Source: Moritella sp. (GTDB lineage: Bacteria > Pseudomonadota > Gammaproteobacteria > Enterobacterales > Moritellaceae). Taken from it: a stretch of 38,411 bases of DNA. The notes under the pieces are model-generated. The model was not told the DNA's origin. It made no database searches and saw only the letters and a list, made by a program, of their open reading frames with translations. The first letter of the stretch is position 1; each line of letters begins with the position of its first letter. The translations under genes and the position numbers were made by a program. The DNA is taken from the NCBI RefSeq assembly GCF_013215705.1, contig NZ_JABSQR010000042.1, positions 1 to 38,411 of the forward strand, read 5' to 3'. Of this stretch, positions 1 through 6,801 are shown one piece after another.

Positions 1-42
1 CCTGAAAGAAACACAAGTATTTAGATTTTGATAAAAAGGGGA

Positions 43-69
43 TGATCAAACCTCTAGCTGATTTGATCA
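43..69 (-). terminator. Possible terminator hairpin of the small minus-strand gene
   Basis: Eight-base perfect inverted repeat TGATCAAA (43-50) and TTTGATCA (62-69) with an 11-base loop. It overlaps the TGA stop of the small minus-strand reading frame. Read on the minus strand it is followed by CCCC and then TTTTT, so the U-run is displaced by four bases. A weak intrinsic terminator is the simplest reading; an operator-like palindrome is the alternative. Confidence 0.35.
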
Positions 70-153
70 ACAACGCCCCCTCCAACTAAAAATAATACCT
101 ATACCGATGCCGATACCAATTCCAATAATTATACCAAACAAAAACTCAATCAT
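67..153 (-). CDS. Tiny Gly/Ile-repeat single-pass membrane peptide (28 aa), hypothetical
   Basis: A 28-codon frame starting ATG at 153 and ending TGA at 67-69. The peptide begins MIEFLFG, continues with a run of alternating Ile and Gly (about residues 8-20), and ends in a basic, Trp- and Cys-containing tail (SWRGRC). That is the layout of a one-pass membrane peptide with a GxGxG packing face and a positive C-terminus. The Gly and Ile codons vary (GGA, GGT, GGC; ATT, ATC, ATA), which argues for selection on protein rather than a simple DNA repeat. A purine-rich stretch (GAGAGAAG) lies 5-12 bases upstream of the start. I do not recognise a family. It could be a toxin-like or regulatory small protein, or a chance frame in AT-rich DNA. 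Nothing else convincing is seen from 154 to about 465. Confidence 0.4.
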   Translation of the reverse strand: MIEFLFGIIIGIGIGIGIGIIFSWRGRC

Positions 154-469
154 CTTTTACTTCTCTCAACAACTCTAAGTCTAATTAATTCTAAATAATT
201 CGTTCTTCAGCATCTGTTCCCCCAAAGAGTTAATGACATCTGTCCGTAATGTATTAAATTAAAAAAACAAAATTTATAGGTTTAAATTTCTAATAAAATA
301 GGTGGTTAATATTTTCAGTAATTTTTAAATTCATGAATTAATTAATACAAAGTTAAATCCACTTCATTATCACCTTTTAACCTCGGTATTAAAATGTACC
401 GATGAAGAAATATTTTTAGATAGCAATAAAATACTCGCATAACTCGATTCATAAGATCCATAGACCAAC

Positions 470-531
470 AGTCAACGTTGACTAAATGTTAACGTAGTGG
501 TAGCATTTTGTTAACCGAATTCGTTAACAAA
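470..531 (+). promoter_or_regulatory. Repeated GTYRAC boxes upstream of the PAS/DUF1805 gene
   Basis: Between 63 and 125 bases before the start at 594 lie a perfect 14-bp palindrome AGTCAACGTTGACT (470-483), a GTTAAC (488-493), and a 9-bp inverted repeat TTTGTTAAC (507-515) / GTTAACAAA (523-531). Read as direct repeats, GTT cores begin at 477, 488, 510 and 523, so two intervals are one and two helical turns (11 and 22 bp). LytTR-family proteins bind imperfect direct repeats with a GTT core about 21-22 bp apart, and the second gene of the downstream unit has a LytTR-like tail. That protein is therefore a candidate ligand. The repeats are seen; the binding factor is inference. Confidence 0.45.
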
Positions 532-593
532 TATAGTTAAAACAAAGCCTTAACTATACATAAAGAATAGACATGAATTCTTATAAATGAGAC

Positions 594-1676
594 ATGGAAA
601 AGAAGCTAATTATGAAATCTATACAAGATAAAGTTATCTATACAATATTAAGTATCCTCATTGTTACATTTGTGAGTTATAAATTCATGAATCATAATAA
701 CCAAAGAGTAGAATTAATTGGAGAGCCTCTTGCATCATTTGATTTTTACCCTATAGAAACGAATGACGTTGGTAATATCGCCCTTAGTGAAACAAAGGTA
801 AATACTGCGATAACATCACTTGATCCAGAAAAAAATACAAGAGCAATAAGCGAGTTGATTCATCTAATTGAAGAAAACTCAGCATCATTTTTAATTAATA
901 ATGAAAACAGTAAAATAGCATCTTCATTTAAACAAGACACTCTCCAATACCAAAATGAAAATGATGAACTAATCGAAATATTAAAAAATATTGTTGGAGG
1001 CATAGGAAAAACATTAGCGGGTAGCCCTATAGAAATTGTACTACATGATACTAGCAATCCACTTAAATCAATAATAGCGATAGAGAACCCAATATCAAAC
1101 CGTAAGTTGAATGATAAAATCACAAATTTTGGCATTGAGTTAATAAAAAAGTATAGCAAAAATGAAATTAGAAATGGCAATATAATATCTTACCCTATCA
1201 CACTAAATGATGGTCGTATTGTTAAAGCCACGACAATACCGATTTACAATAATAACCAGCTAGTCGCATTGATATGTATCAACATCGATACATCAAAACT
1301 AAGTCACACGAACAAGTTAGAACTAAACAAAACGATAAATGCTATAAAACAAATATCAGGTAAACATGAATACATTGATATAGATGAATTAATACAACCA
1401 ATAAAGGAAGGGAATGAATACATGGAAGCTAAAATGATACGATACGAATTAGATAAACCTCTTTTAATCATTAAAGAAAAGCAGGGAATTCTAGCCTGTG
1501 CTTATATTAATGTAGAAACATGTAATAAAACTAATGAAGCATGTGCCATTGTATCAGGTGTTAGTAACTATGAAGATATGATGTCCGCCAAAATAATTGC
1601 TGTATCAAATGAAGCGTTAAATCTAGGGGTTAATGTGGGTGATACTGGCATGAGCGCTATAAATAGATTTAAGTAG
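594..1676 (+). CDS. Membrane-anchored YheO-like PAS domain fused to YunC/DUF1805 domain
   Basis: This 360-residue protein has one N-terminal membrane helix (about residues 13-31) after a basic leader, then a linker of about 90 residues. A YheO-type PAS domain (PAS_6) follows at about 125-236. Its family hallmarks are visible: EIVLHD at 147-152, a SIIAIEN-like strand, NDGRIVKATT at 205-214, and ALICINID at 225-232. Residues 278-357 match the DUF1805/YunC family: KPLLIIKEKQGILACAYI, then NEACAIVSGV, then AKIIAVSNEAL and VGDTG. Canonical YheO proteins are soluble and end in a helix-turn-helix; here that is replaced by DUF1805 and a membrane anchor is added. The next gene starts two bases after the stop, so the two are almost certainly co-transcribed. 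Start ATG at 594 or 612 is undecided. I infer a ligand-sensing role; no function is proven. Confidence 0.75.
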   Translation: MEKKLIMKSIQDKVIYTILSILIVTFVSYKFMNHNNQRVELIGEPLASFDFYPIETNDVGNIALSETKVNTAITSLDPEKNTRAISELIHLIEENSASFLINNENSKIASSFKQDTLQYQNENDELIEILKNIVGGIGKTLAGSPIEIVLHDTSNPLKSIIAIENPISNRKLNDKITNFGIELIKKYSKNEIRNGNIISYPITLNDGRIVKATTIPIYNNNQLVALICINIDTSKLSHTNKLELNKTINAIKQISGKHEYIDIDELIQPIKEGNEYMEAKMIRYELDKPLLIIKEKQGILACAYINVETCNKTNEACAIVSGVSNYEDMMSAKIIAVSNEALNLGVNVGDTGMSAINRFK

Positions 1677-1678
1677 CC

Positions 1679-2191
1679 ATGAGTTTACTTGATATAACAA
1701 TTATTGTGGCTGTATTTTCTTTATCGATAATCACGAATAATAAAGCAGCCACAATTAGTTCATTTTTTATTATTAGCTATATATTATTAGAAGACTTATT
1801 TTATTTTGAATATATAACAACAATAGCAATATCGCTAAATGTATGTTTAATCGTAGTCTTATTCCACAATGAAAAAAGTAGCAATAACGACAATGATGTA
1901 TATAAAGAAGTGATCCGTAATAATAAAAAATTGTTCCCATTTCACGACAACATTGAGATAGCGATAACCAAACACCCGTACACTTGGATTTATTTGAAAG
2001 AAGGTAAAGTAAAACGAATCAGAACCCCTCTTAAAAACATCATTATACTAAACAATTACTTAAAAAAGATCACACGCAACACCGCTATTTCCGACAATGT
2101 AAAAGTGAATAGCAATAACGAATACCTCATTGAAAACAACATAATCACGTCTGAGATGATTATGAGTTGGGGAAAAAATCAGATGAAATAA
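1679..2191 (+). CDS. Three-helix membrane protein with LytTR-like C-terminal domain
   Basis: A 170-residue protein. Three hydrophobic segments (about 3-19, 24-38, 44-63) are followed by a charged linker and a soluble tail (88-170). The tail has YTWIYLKEGKVKRIRTPLK at 101-119 and ITRNTAISDNV at 131-141. This resembles LytTR DNA-binding domains, where a strand of the form YxxIxLxxGxxxRxRxxL precedes a helix and an RxxxxVN-like segment. The match is by eye and degenerate. Its start lies two bases after the stop of the PAS/DUF1805 gene, so the pair forms one unit and the two proteins probably work together at the membrane. GTT-core direct repeats upstream of the unit would fit autoregulation. If the LytTR reading is wrong, it is simply an unknown membrane protein. 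Confidence 0.6.
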   Translation: MSLLDITIIVAVFSLSIITNNKAATISSFFIISYILLEDLFYFEYITTIAISLNVCLIVVLFHNEKSSNNDNDVYKEVIRNNKKLFPFHDNIEIAITKHPYTWIYLKEGKVKRIRTPLKNIIILNNYLKKITRNTAISDNVKVNSNNEYLIENNIITSEMIMSWGKNQMK

Positions 2192-2258
2192 TGATTAATC
2201 TCACTCACTTTCATAGTAGAATGCGCGCAGAGCTAAAACCGTGATGTAGAGATAAACA

Positions 2259-3365
2259 GTGATTGGAAAACATAAATTAGAATTAGATACGCCATGTCTG
2301 GTTATCGATAAGCGCAAACTGATGCATAACATTGAAACTATGCAAAAGTTCGCATCCGCAAAATCGAAGCATGTTCGCCCGCATGCCAAGACCCACAAAT
2401 GTGTAGAGATCTGTCAGCTACAACTTGATGCGGGTAGCATAGGTATATCAATAACCAAACCATCAGAAGCGTATGAACTTGCCAAAGCCCATATTCGCCA
2501 CCTGCTAATCACCTCCCCGATTGTCACTAAGCATAAACTTGCAACCTTAGCTAAAATTATCAAGCTTGCACCAGAGACCATGATAGTCGTGGATTCTAAG
2601 GCTAATCTTACGCAGTTAAATCAATTAGGCAGCGAGCTTAACCGACAAATTAACCTGCTTGTTGATATTGACGCCGGCATAGGTAGAACTGGCGCATCGT
2701 TTGAAACTGCGTTTGATTTAGCATTATCGGTACACGAGCATGCCAACACTACCCTTAAAGGTATTCAGTGTTACGCCGGACATTTCCAACATATTCTTGA
2801 TAACGAAGAAAGAAAACAAGCATCTGCCGCATTATTAAATAAAGCCGGTAAGCTAAAGCAAGACATTGAAAGCGCGACAGGTTTAGTGAATCTGATCCAA
2901 TCAGGCTCAGGCACAGGTACTTATGAAATAGACAGTGACGTTGCGTCTGTCACCGAAATACAACCAGGTTCATACACCGTGATGGATAAAGAATACTTCG
3001 ATATTGAATATAGCGCAGGTCATTTCCAACCTGCGATGACATTACTAACCAGTGTTATCAGTGCGAATCACGCATCTCACGTAACTGTTGATGCAGGTAC
3101 CAAAGCGCTGTACAAAGAAGCCACTCATCCACAAATCATCAGCCATGATGGTCTTAACTGTGATCACCTTACATATGAATGGCATTATTTTGGTGATGAG
3201 CACGGTAAAGTAACCGGCGAGAGTTTACCCGAGATAGGTGACGTCATTGAAATGATTGTGCCGCACTGCGATCCAACCATTAATCTGCATGATAAATTCT
3301 ATGTGGTTGAAAACGACATTGTTGTCGATGTTTGGGATATCGCACTACGTGGTAAATTAGCTTAG
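2259..3365 (+). CDS. PLP-dependent D-threonine aldolase / D-serine dehydratase (DSD1) family enzyme
   Basis: A 368-residue fold-type III (alanine-racemase-like) PLP enzyme acting on D-hydroxy-amino acids. The N-terminus has the signature RPHAKTHK with the presumed PLP lysine K44. A TIM-barrel core follows, and the C-terminal beta domain has the metal site HCD (H336, D338) in PHCDPTINLHD. In this family an H-x-D metal pair is typical of D-threonine or 3-hydroxy-D-aspartate aldolases, and H-x-C of eukaryotic D-serine dehydratase, so aldolase activity is more likely. The start is GTG at 2259, since the conserved N-terminus begins just after it; the ribosome site is weak. The gene lies 67 bases after the PAS_6/LytTR-like pair on the same strand. 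YheO-type PAS regulators control D-amino-acid catabolism elsewhere (for example DauR of Pseudomonas), so a functional link is plausible. Confidence 0.85.
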   Translation: MIGKHKLELDTPCLVIDKRKLMHNIETMQKFASAKSKHVRPHAKTHKCVEICQLQLDAGSIGISITKPSEAYELAKAHIRHLLITSPIVTKHKLATLAKIIKLAPETMIVVDSKANLTQLNQLGSELNRQINLLVDIDAGIGRTGASFETAFDLALSVHEHANTTLKGIQCYAGHFQHILDNEERKQASAALLNKAGKLKQDIESATGLVNLIQSGSGTGTYEIDSDVASVTEIQPGSYTVMDKEYFDIEYSAGHFQPAMTLLTSVISANHASHVTVDAGTKALYKEATHPQIISHDGLNCDHLTYEWHYFGDEHGKVTGESLPEIGDVIEMIVPHCDPTINLHDKFYVVENDIVVDVWDIALRGKLA

Positions 3366-3405
3366 CCCTCAAGGTTAACGCAAAGCTGAACGTCACGATT
3401 TAATG

Positions 3406-3437
3406 CCATGCTATGCGGTTAAAGAACGCTAGCATGG
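3406..3437. terminator. Stem-loop between convergent genes
   Basis: CCATGCTA (3406-3413) pairs with TAGCATGG (3430-3437). GCG/CGC extends the stem inward past one bulged T, leaving a 9-base loop. It sits between two convergent genes. There is no clear T-run on either side, so intrinsic termination is uncertain. Confidence 0.4.
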
Positions 3438-3455
3438 TACAGAAAACACCGACTA

Positions 3456-3971
3456 TTAAGCGGGTTTTATTGCTTTGTACTCATATAAATTATTTTCAGA
3501 ACCATACAAGTTAACCACGCCATTTTGCGTGAAACCTGCACGTTGTAATAACCGATTGGAATTCAGATTATCCGGCAACGTCACCGCTAATACCAGGTCT
3601 AAAAAATGAGCCTTCATGCCATTTTTGAGCACCGAATTAGCCGCCTCAAGTGCATAACCTTGACCACAATGACTGGGTAAGAATGCATACCCTAAATCTG
3701 GATCCTGCAGCTCATCGCGTTTAAGCAATCCACACATACCGATTGGCGTATTAGTTCCTTTCAACATGACCAAATTAAGACCAAAGCCAAATTTGTCATA
3801 ACTCGCCATTGGACCTACGGTGAGATAATTTTCTGCGTCAATTATATTACGGACCTGCTTATCTGCAATATAACGGATGAAGGACTCTTCATTTAACAAA
3901 TCAACAATAAATTCAGCGTCTGCTAAAGTGAAATGTCGAACAATTAACTTTTCAGTCTCACATACAATCAT
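3456..3971 (-). CDS. GNAT N-acetyltransferase, RimJ/RimL type
   Basis: 171 residues. The N-terminus TEKLIVRHFTLADAEFIVDL is the standard opening of RimJ/RimL-like acetyltransferases (LxxRxxxxxDA). Later come PIGMCGLLKRDE, DLGYAFLPSHCGQGYALEA (the acetyl-CoA motif A, with the Q/R-x-x-G-x-G/A loop as GQGYA) and NLNSNRLLQRAGF. The family transfers acetyl from acetyl-CoA to N-terminal or small-molecule amines; the substrate here cannot be told. The ATG at 3971 is chosen because AGGAG lies seven bases upstream; a TTG one codon earlier is less likely. The gene stands alone, convergent with the D-threonine-aldolase-like gene. Confidence 0.85.
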   Translation of the reverse strand: MIVCETEKLIVRHFTLADAEFIVDLLNEESFIRYIADKQVRNIIDAENYLTVGPMASYDKFGFGLNLVMLKGTNTPIGMCGLLKRDELQDPDLGYAFLPSHCGQGYALEAANSVLKNGMKAHFLDLVLAVTLPDNLNSNRLLQRAGFTQNGVVNLYGSENNLYEYKAIKPA

Positions 3972-4263
3972 CAAAAAACTCCTTTAACACGGCTGACGCC
4001 AGTTCAATGCCCTATGCTTTTTTAAGCAATATAATTACGGTGGGTCCCCTAATAACTCAGTGCATACTGAAATGGTGAGTCCCAGCCCCTTTATAGCATT
4101 TAATACCACTTAATACATGCTTCCTTGTACATACTGATATAGTTAATAAACGACCTCTTTATTCACCGACATGACATTAGTCAATTACTTGGGTCATACA
4201 TTTAGTTATAGTGACAGGGTATTTTACTTAACACTAAATTGATCGAACAAAGAGGATATTATT

Positions 4264-4344
4264 ATGAGTTGTTGTGGTGGCTGCGGCGGACAAGATCAAG
4301 AAGAAACTAAAAAAGTTGAAGAAACGGAACAAGATTCAGAGTAG
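4264..4344 (+). CDS. Small Cys-rich acidic peptide (26 aa)
   Basis: A 26-codon gene starting ATG at 4264, with AGAGG about ten bases upstream and a strong terminator 26 bases after the stop. The peptide opens MSCCGGCGGQ (Cys3, Cys4, Cys7) and continues as a Glu/Lys-rich tail. Having its own ribosome site and terminator makes it a real transcription unit in my view. Clustered CC-x-x-C with glycines suggests metal or thiol chemistry. Small CCG-motif proteins are known in marine gammaproteobacteria, but I cannot assign this one to a defined family. Confidence 0.6.
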   Translation: MSCCGGCGGQDQEETKKVEETEQDSE

Positions 4345-4370
4345 TTAATAATACTAACGCTTTAAATTAA

Positions 4371-4398
4371 GGCCTTACTTACATAAGTAGGGTCTTTT
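4371..4398 (+). terminator. Intrinsic terminator of the Cys-rich peptide gene
   Basis: Ten-base-pair stem (4371-4380 with 4385-4394, including G-T wobbles) with loop ACAT, followed by TTTT. It lies 26 bases after the stop of the small gene. Confidence 0.8.
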
Positions 4399-4761
4399 GT
4401 TATAAGATCGTTGCTAAAAACGACGTCATGCCCAATTTCAACATCTACTTCGCTTGCGACCTATCTTTCGATTTCATTTGTAATCTATTTTTACTTGCCC
4501 AAGTTTGATCATTCGCCCTCTCATTTATATATCCATGACTTCTCAAATAAAGCTATACCTGTCGCTGTAATCCTAGATAATGCTGTCCTTAATATCCATG
4601 ATAATTGGATTTAACCATTAATTAAATAACACCACGTTAATAAAATGTTACCCACTTGTTATTGTTTTGTTTAATTATGTTTGCTATATTTTTTGGGCTT
4701 TTACTTTAAAAGCAAATAGAGACGGAACCTCTACTATCACTATTATATGGAGTAATAAAAA
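4399..4761. other. Intergenic, no supported gene
   Basis: AT-rich spacer between the Cys-rich peptide terminator and the orphan 340-residue protein. A 67-codon open frame at 4411 has no ribosome site and no protein-like character. A GGAG at 4748-4751 serves the next gene. Nothing else is supported. Confidence 0.5.
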
Positions 4762-5784
4762 ATGGAAATACGGTATGCAACATATTTAACCACGTTAGAA
4801 TGTATCGAAACTGAAGATATTGGTTATGATAATACGATACTCGATTATAAAATCGATGGCGGTGAGTGGCAGAATGCTCTAACTTCCGATATGAACAACG
4901 GTTTCATAAAGAATTTAAACAAAAAATTGATATTTAAACACCAAATTGAACTTCGACTTCGAGATTACGATGCCATAGGTTACGACGATGAACTAGGTAC
5001 TGCTGTCATCGACCCAGATGCTTTCGAGGGACAAGTAGCGTTTACAGGCGACGGTGCTCACTACACACTTGACTGGTCTACTGAACCGTACCTAATCGAA
5101 GAGCTGGAAGCGGGAGAGGACGACTTTAATCGCCGCCCTCTTGAACCGGATGCTATGCAAACCGAAATAGAAACACTGACGGATTTGAATACAAAGGCAT
5201 TGAATGCGTTACCATCCCTATTTTCAAATGGGTTTGCACCGGCTCTTTCACGACTTTCAGCAACGCACGCAAGAATGGCAGCCGGGGAGGAGGGTCTAGA
5301 ACCGAGTCGTTTGGAACAGGCTAGAACGTTGCTTAGTAAACTTGAAATTAATCCAATAAGAGGACTTCTCAAGGAGTTTTCAAACGAACAATATGGGACA
5401 ATCATGCTCTGCGGGGATATAGATACTAGTACAGTCTTCCCTGCCCGTATGGGTATGGGCTATGGAATAGCTATTAGCATGGATTTAACATGGTACCGCG
5501 TGTTCGTAGACGCGGGTATCGGATTTGGTACGAATGTGGGGGCAAGTGGTAGCTTTTGGTTCGGGTTTAATCGTAACACACCAGATAATGTGGGGGGAGC
5601 AACCTTTGACGTCGTTAGGGGTTTCAACTGGGGGGGACTAAATGGGTCAATTGCTACGTCCTTTGACTTAGCTTTATCAGCTCCAAATATCCAAGAGGTG
5701 TGCTACGGTATGCAGGCTGGATCACCAATGGAGAGAAGTGGCGGCTTAACATATTGCTATGTATTTACTAAATACCTTATGTAA
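4762..5784 (+). CDS. Orphan 340-aa protein, C2-like N-terminal beta domain and Gly/aromatic-rich C-terminus
   Basis: I do not recognise this protein. Residues 1-108 look like a beta sandwich with conserved acidic turns (LECIETEDIGYDN, LRDYDAIGYDDELG), the pattern of C2-like calcium-binding folds. Residues 110-215 are helical and charged. Residues 216-340 are rich in Gly and aromatic residues (MGMGYGIAISMD, VDAGIGFGTNVGASGSFWFGF), suggesting an amphipathic beta-strand domain that could insert in or coat a membrane. There is no signal peptide and no clear membrane helix. GGAG lies about ten bases upstream of the ATG. The gene is isolated, with a terminator on each side, which suits an independently acquired cargo gene. 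A secreted or contact-dependent effector is one possibility, but only a guess. Confidence 0.6.
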   Translation: MEIRYATYLTTLECIETEDIGYDNTILDYKIDGGEWQNALTSDMNNGFIKNLNKKLIFKHQIELRLRDYDAIGYDDELGTAVIDPDAFEGQVAFTGDGAHYTLDWSTEPYLIEELEAGEDDFNRRPLEPDAMQTEIETLTDLNTKALNALPSLFSNGFAPALSRLSATHARMAAGEEGLEPSRLEQARTLLSKLEINPIRGLLKEFSNEQYGTIMLCGDIDTSTVFPARMGMGYGIAISMDLTWYRVFVDAGIGFGTNVGASGSFWFGFNRNTPDNVGGATFDVVRGFNWGGLNGSIATSFDLALSAPNIQEVCYGMQAGSPMERSGGLTYCYVFTKYLM

Positions 5785-5815
5785 CAAACACCTGATCGTA
5801 TAACTTATTAATTTA

Positions 5816-5848
5816 AAATAAAAAAAGCCAGTTTCTACTGGCTTTTTT
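5816..5848. terminator. Bidirectional intrinsic terminator
   Basis: GCCAG (5827-5831) and CTGGC (5838-5842) form a stem extended by six A-T pairs, with T-runs readable on both strands. It closes the plus-strand orphan gene and the minus-strand gene that ends at 5875. Confidence 0.85.
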
Positions 5849-5874
5849 GTTATATAGGGAGTTCTGTAGTGATA

Positions 5875-6651
5875 TTACTTTAATGCCAATAACTGTTGCA
5901 AACGCGCAGGTTCTCGATCAATTTGTTTTAATGCTTGCTTGAAATTTCGTTTTAAATAACCTTTCAAATTACGTGTCGCGACCCCTGTTGGAATGCCTTT
6001 TAGTCGGCAAAATAAGGCTAATGCAAACATGGCATTGTCTTCTGACAAACTGGCTTGTCGATTGGCTTGCGCATTATAACAACTGCCACAACCGCCCCTA
6101 AAAGTATAAGCAGAGTTCGCCATCATCACACCAAAACCCATAAAAATAGCCACTATCTCGGTACTCGCATTAAAATATTCAGCACCACCTGGCGGTAATT
6201 GTTGTGATTGGGCCACGATATGCTGAGCTAAATGATGCGCATAACTCGAGGCTAGATCACCCGGTTTGGATGCCTGCTGTGGATTGTAGGTAATGACTAA
6301 AGGCTGAGATGCGATTAATGCAGGCAAAGTATTGGACGCAGATGAATTTCGTTGAACGACAGGTAAATCGAGCAATGCAAGTGGTTGGCTACTGAAACTC
6401 TGCGGTGCTTGTAACTGTAGCGGCCAATGGCTTAATCCTGCATATTTAACTACGTGATCAAAAATGGTTTCTGCCATGCCGTGACGGCTGTCGATATTAC
6501 CGGGAAAGAAATCATTCGTTGGTTGGATCAACTGACTGCGCTGAAAAAATTCTTGTGGGTCAAAATGTGTTAACGCCCACTCAAAAGTGTCAAACATCCA
6601 TTCACAACTGGCGTCGTCAATGAGCGGCTTAGAACGAAAAATATTCAGCAT
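5875..6651 (-). CDS. Conserved hypothetical protein with remnant zincin-like motif
   Basis: A 258-residue soluble protein, ATG at 6651, without signal peptide. After a variable first half it has YAHHLAQHIVAQ (138-149), then TEIVAIFMGFGVMMANSAYTF (164-184) and a Cys-bearing FRGGCGSCYN (184-193), ending in a basic helix. The spacing of an HH-x-x-x-H helix and a later TE-x-x-A-x-F helix recalls HExxH metallopeptidase-like domains. However, the catalytic Glu position is not preserved (HHLAQH instead of HExxH), so I would not call it a protease. I do not recognise the family by name. It lies alone, tail to tail with the orphan 340-residue gene, with 150 bases to the TraB/GumN gene upstream. Confidence 0.6.
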   Translation of the reverse strand: MLNIFRSKPLIDDASCEWMFDTFEWALTHFDPQEFFQRSQLIQPTNDFFPGNIDSRHGMAETIFDHVVKYAGLSHWPLQLQAPQSFSSQPLALLDLPVVQRNSSASNTLPALIASQPLVITYNPQQASKPGDLASSYAHHLAQHIVAQSQQLPPGGAEYFNASTEIVAIFMGFGVMMANSAYTFRGGCGSCYNAQANRQASLSEDNAMFALALFCRLKGIPTGVATRNLKGYLKRNFKQALKQIDREPARLQQLLALK

Positions 6652-6801
6652 AGATAGTCTTCAAACATAATAATGAGTTAACAAGTATCATATCCTAACT
6701 ATCTATACCTTCCTAAAAACCAATGCCAATTTTTGGCTTTCACCGAAATTTTATCGATTATAATGACTAGGTGAACAAAATTTAGTTACGAAGTGAATAG
6801 A

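Noticed and set aside
91-130. Simple hexanucleotide-like repeat (ATACCG/GATGCC) read as a microsatellite
   Set aside because: The units differ from each other in wobble positions on the minus strand, which fits an Ile-Gly coding repeat better than a slipped DNA repeat.
860-1180. 106-codon minus-strand frame inside the PAS/DUF1805 gene
   Set aside because: Antisense shadow of a gene with clear domain matches; the hydrophobic content arises from the AT-rich complement.
4411-4614. 67-codon plus-strand open frame in the spacer before the 340-aa gene
   Set aside because: No ribosome site, starts within a few bases of a terminator, and the composition looks like translated AT-rich spacer.
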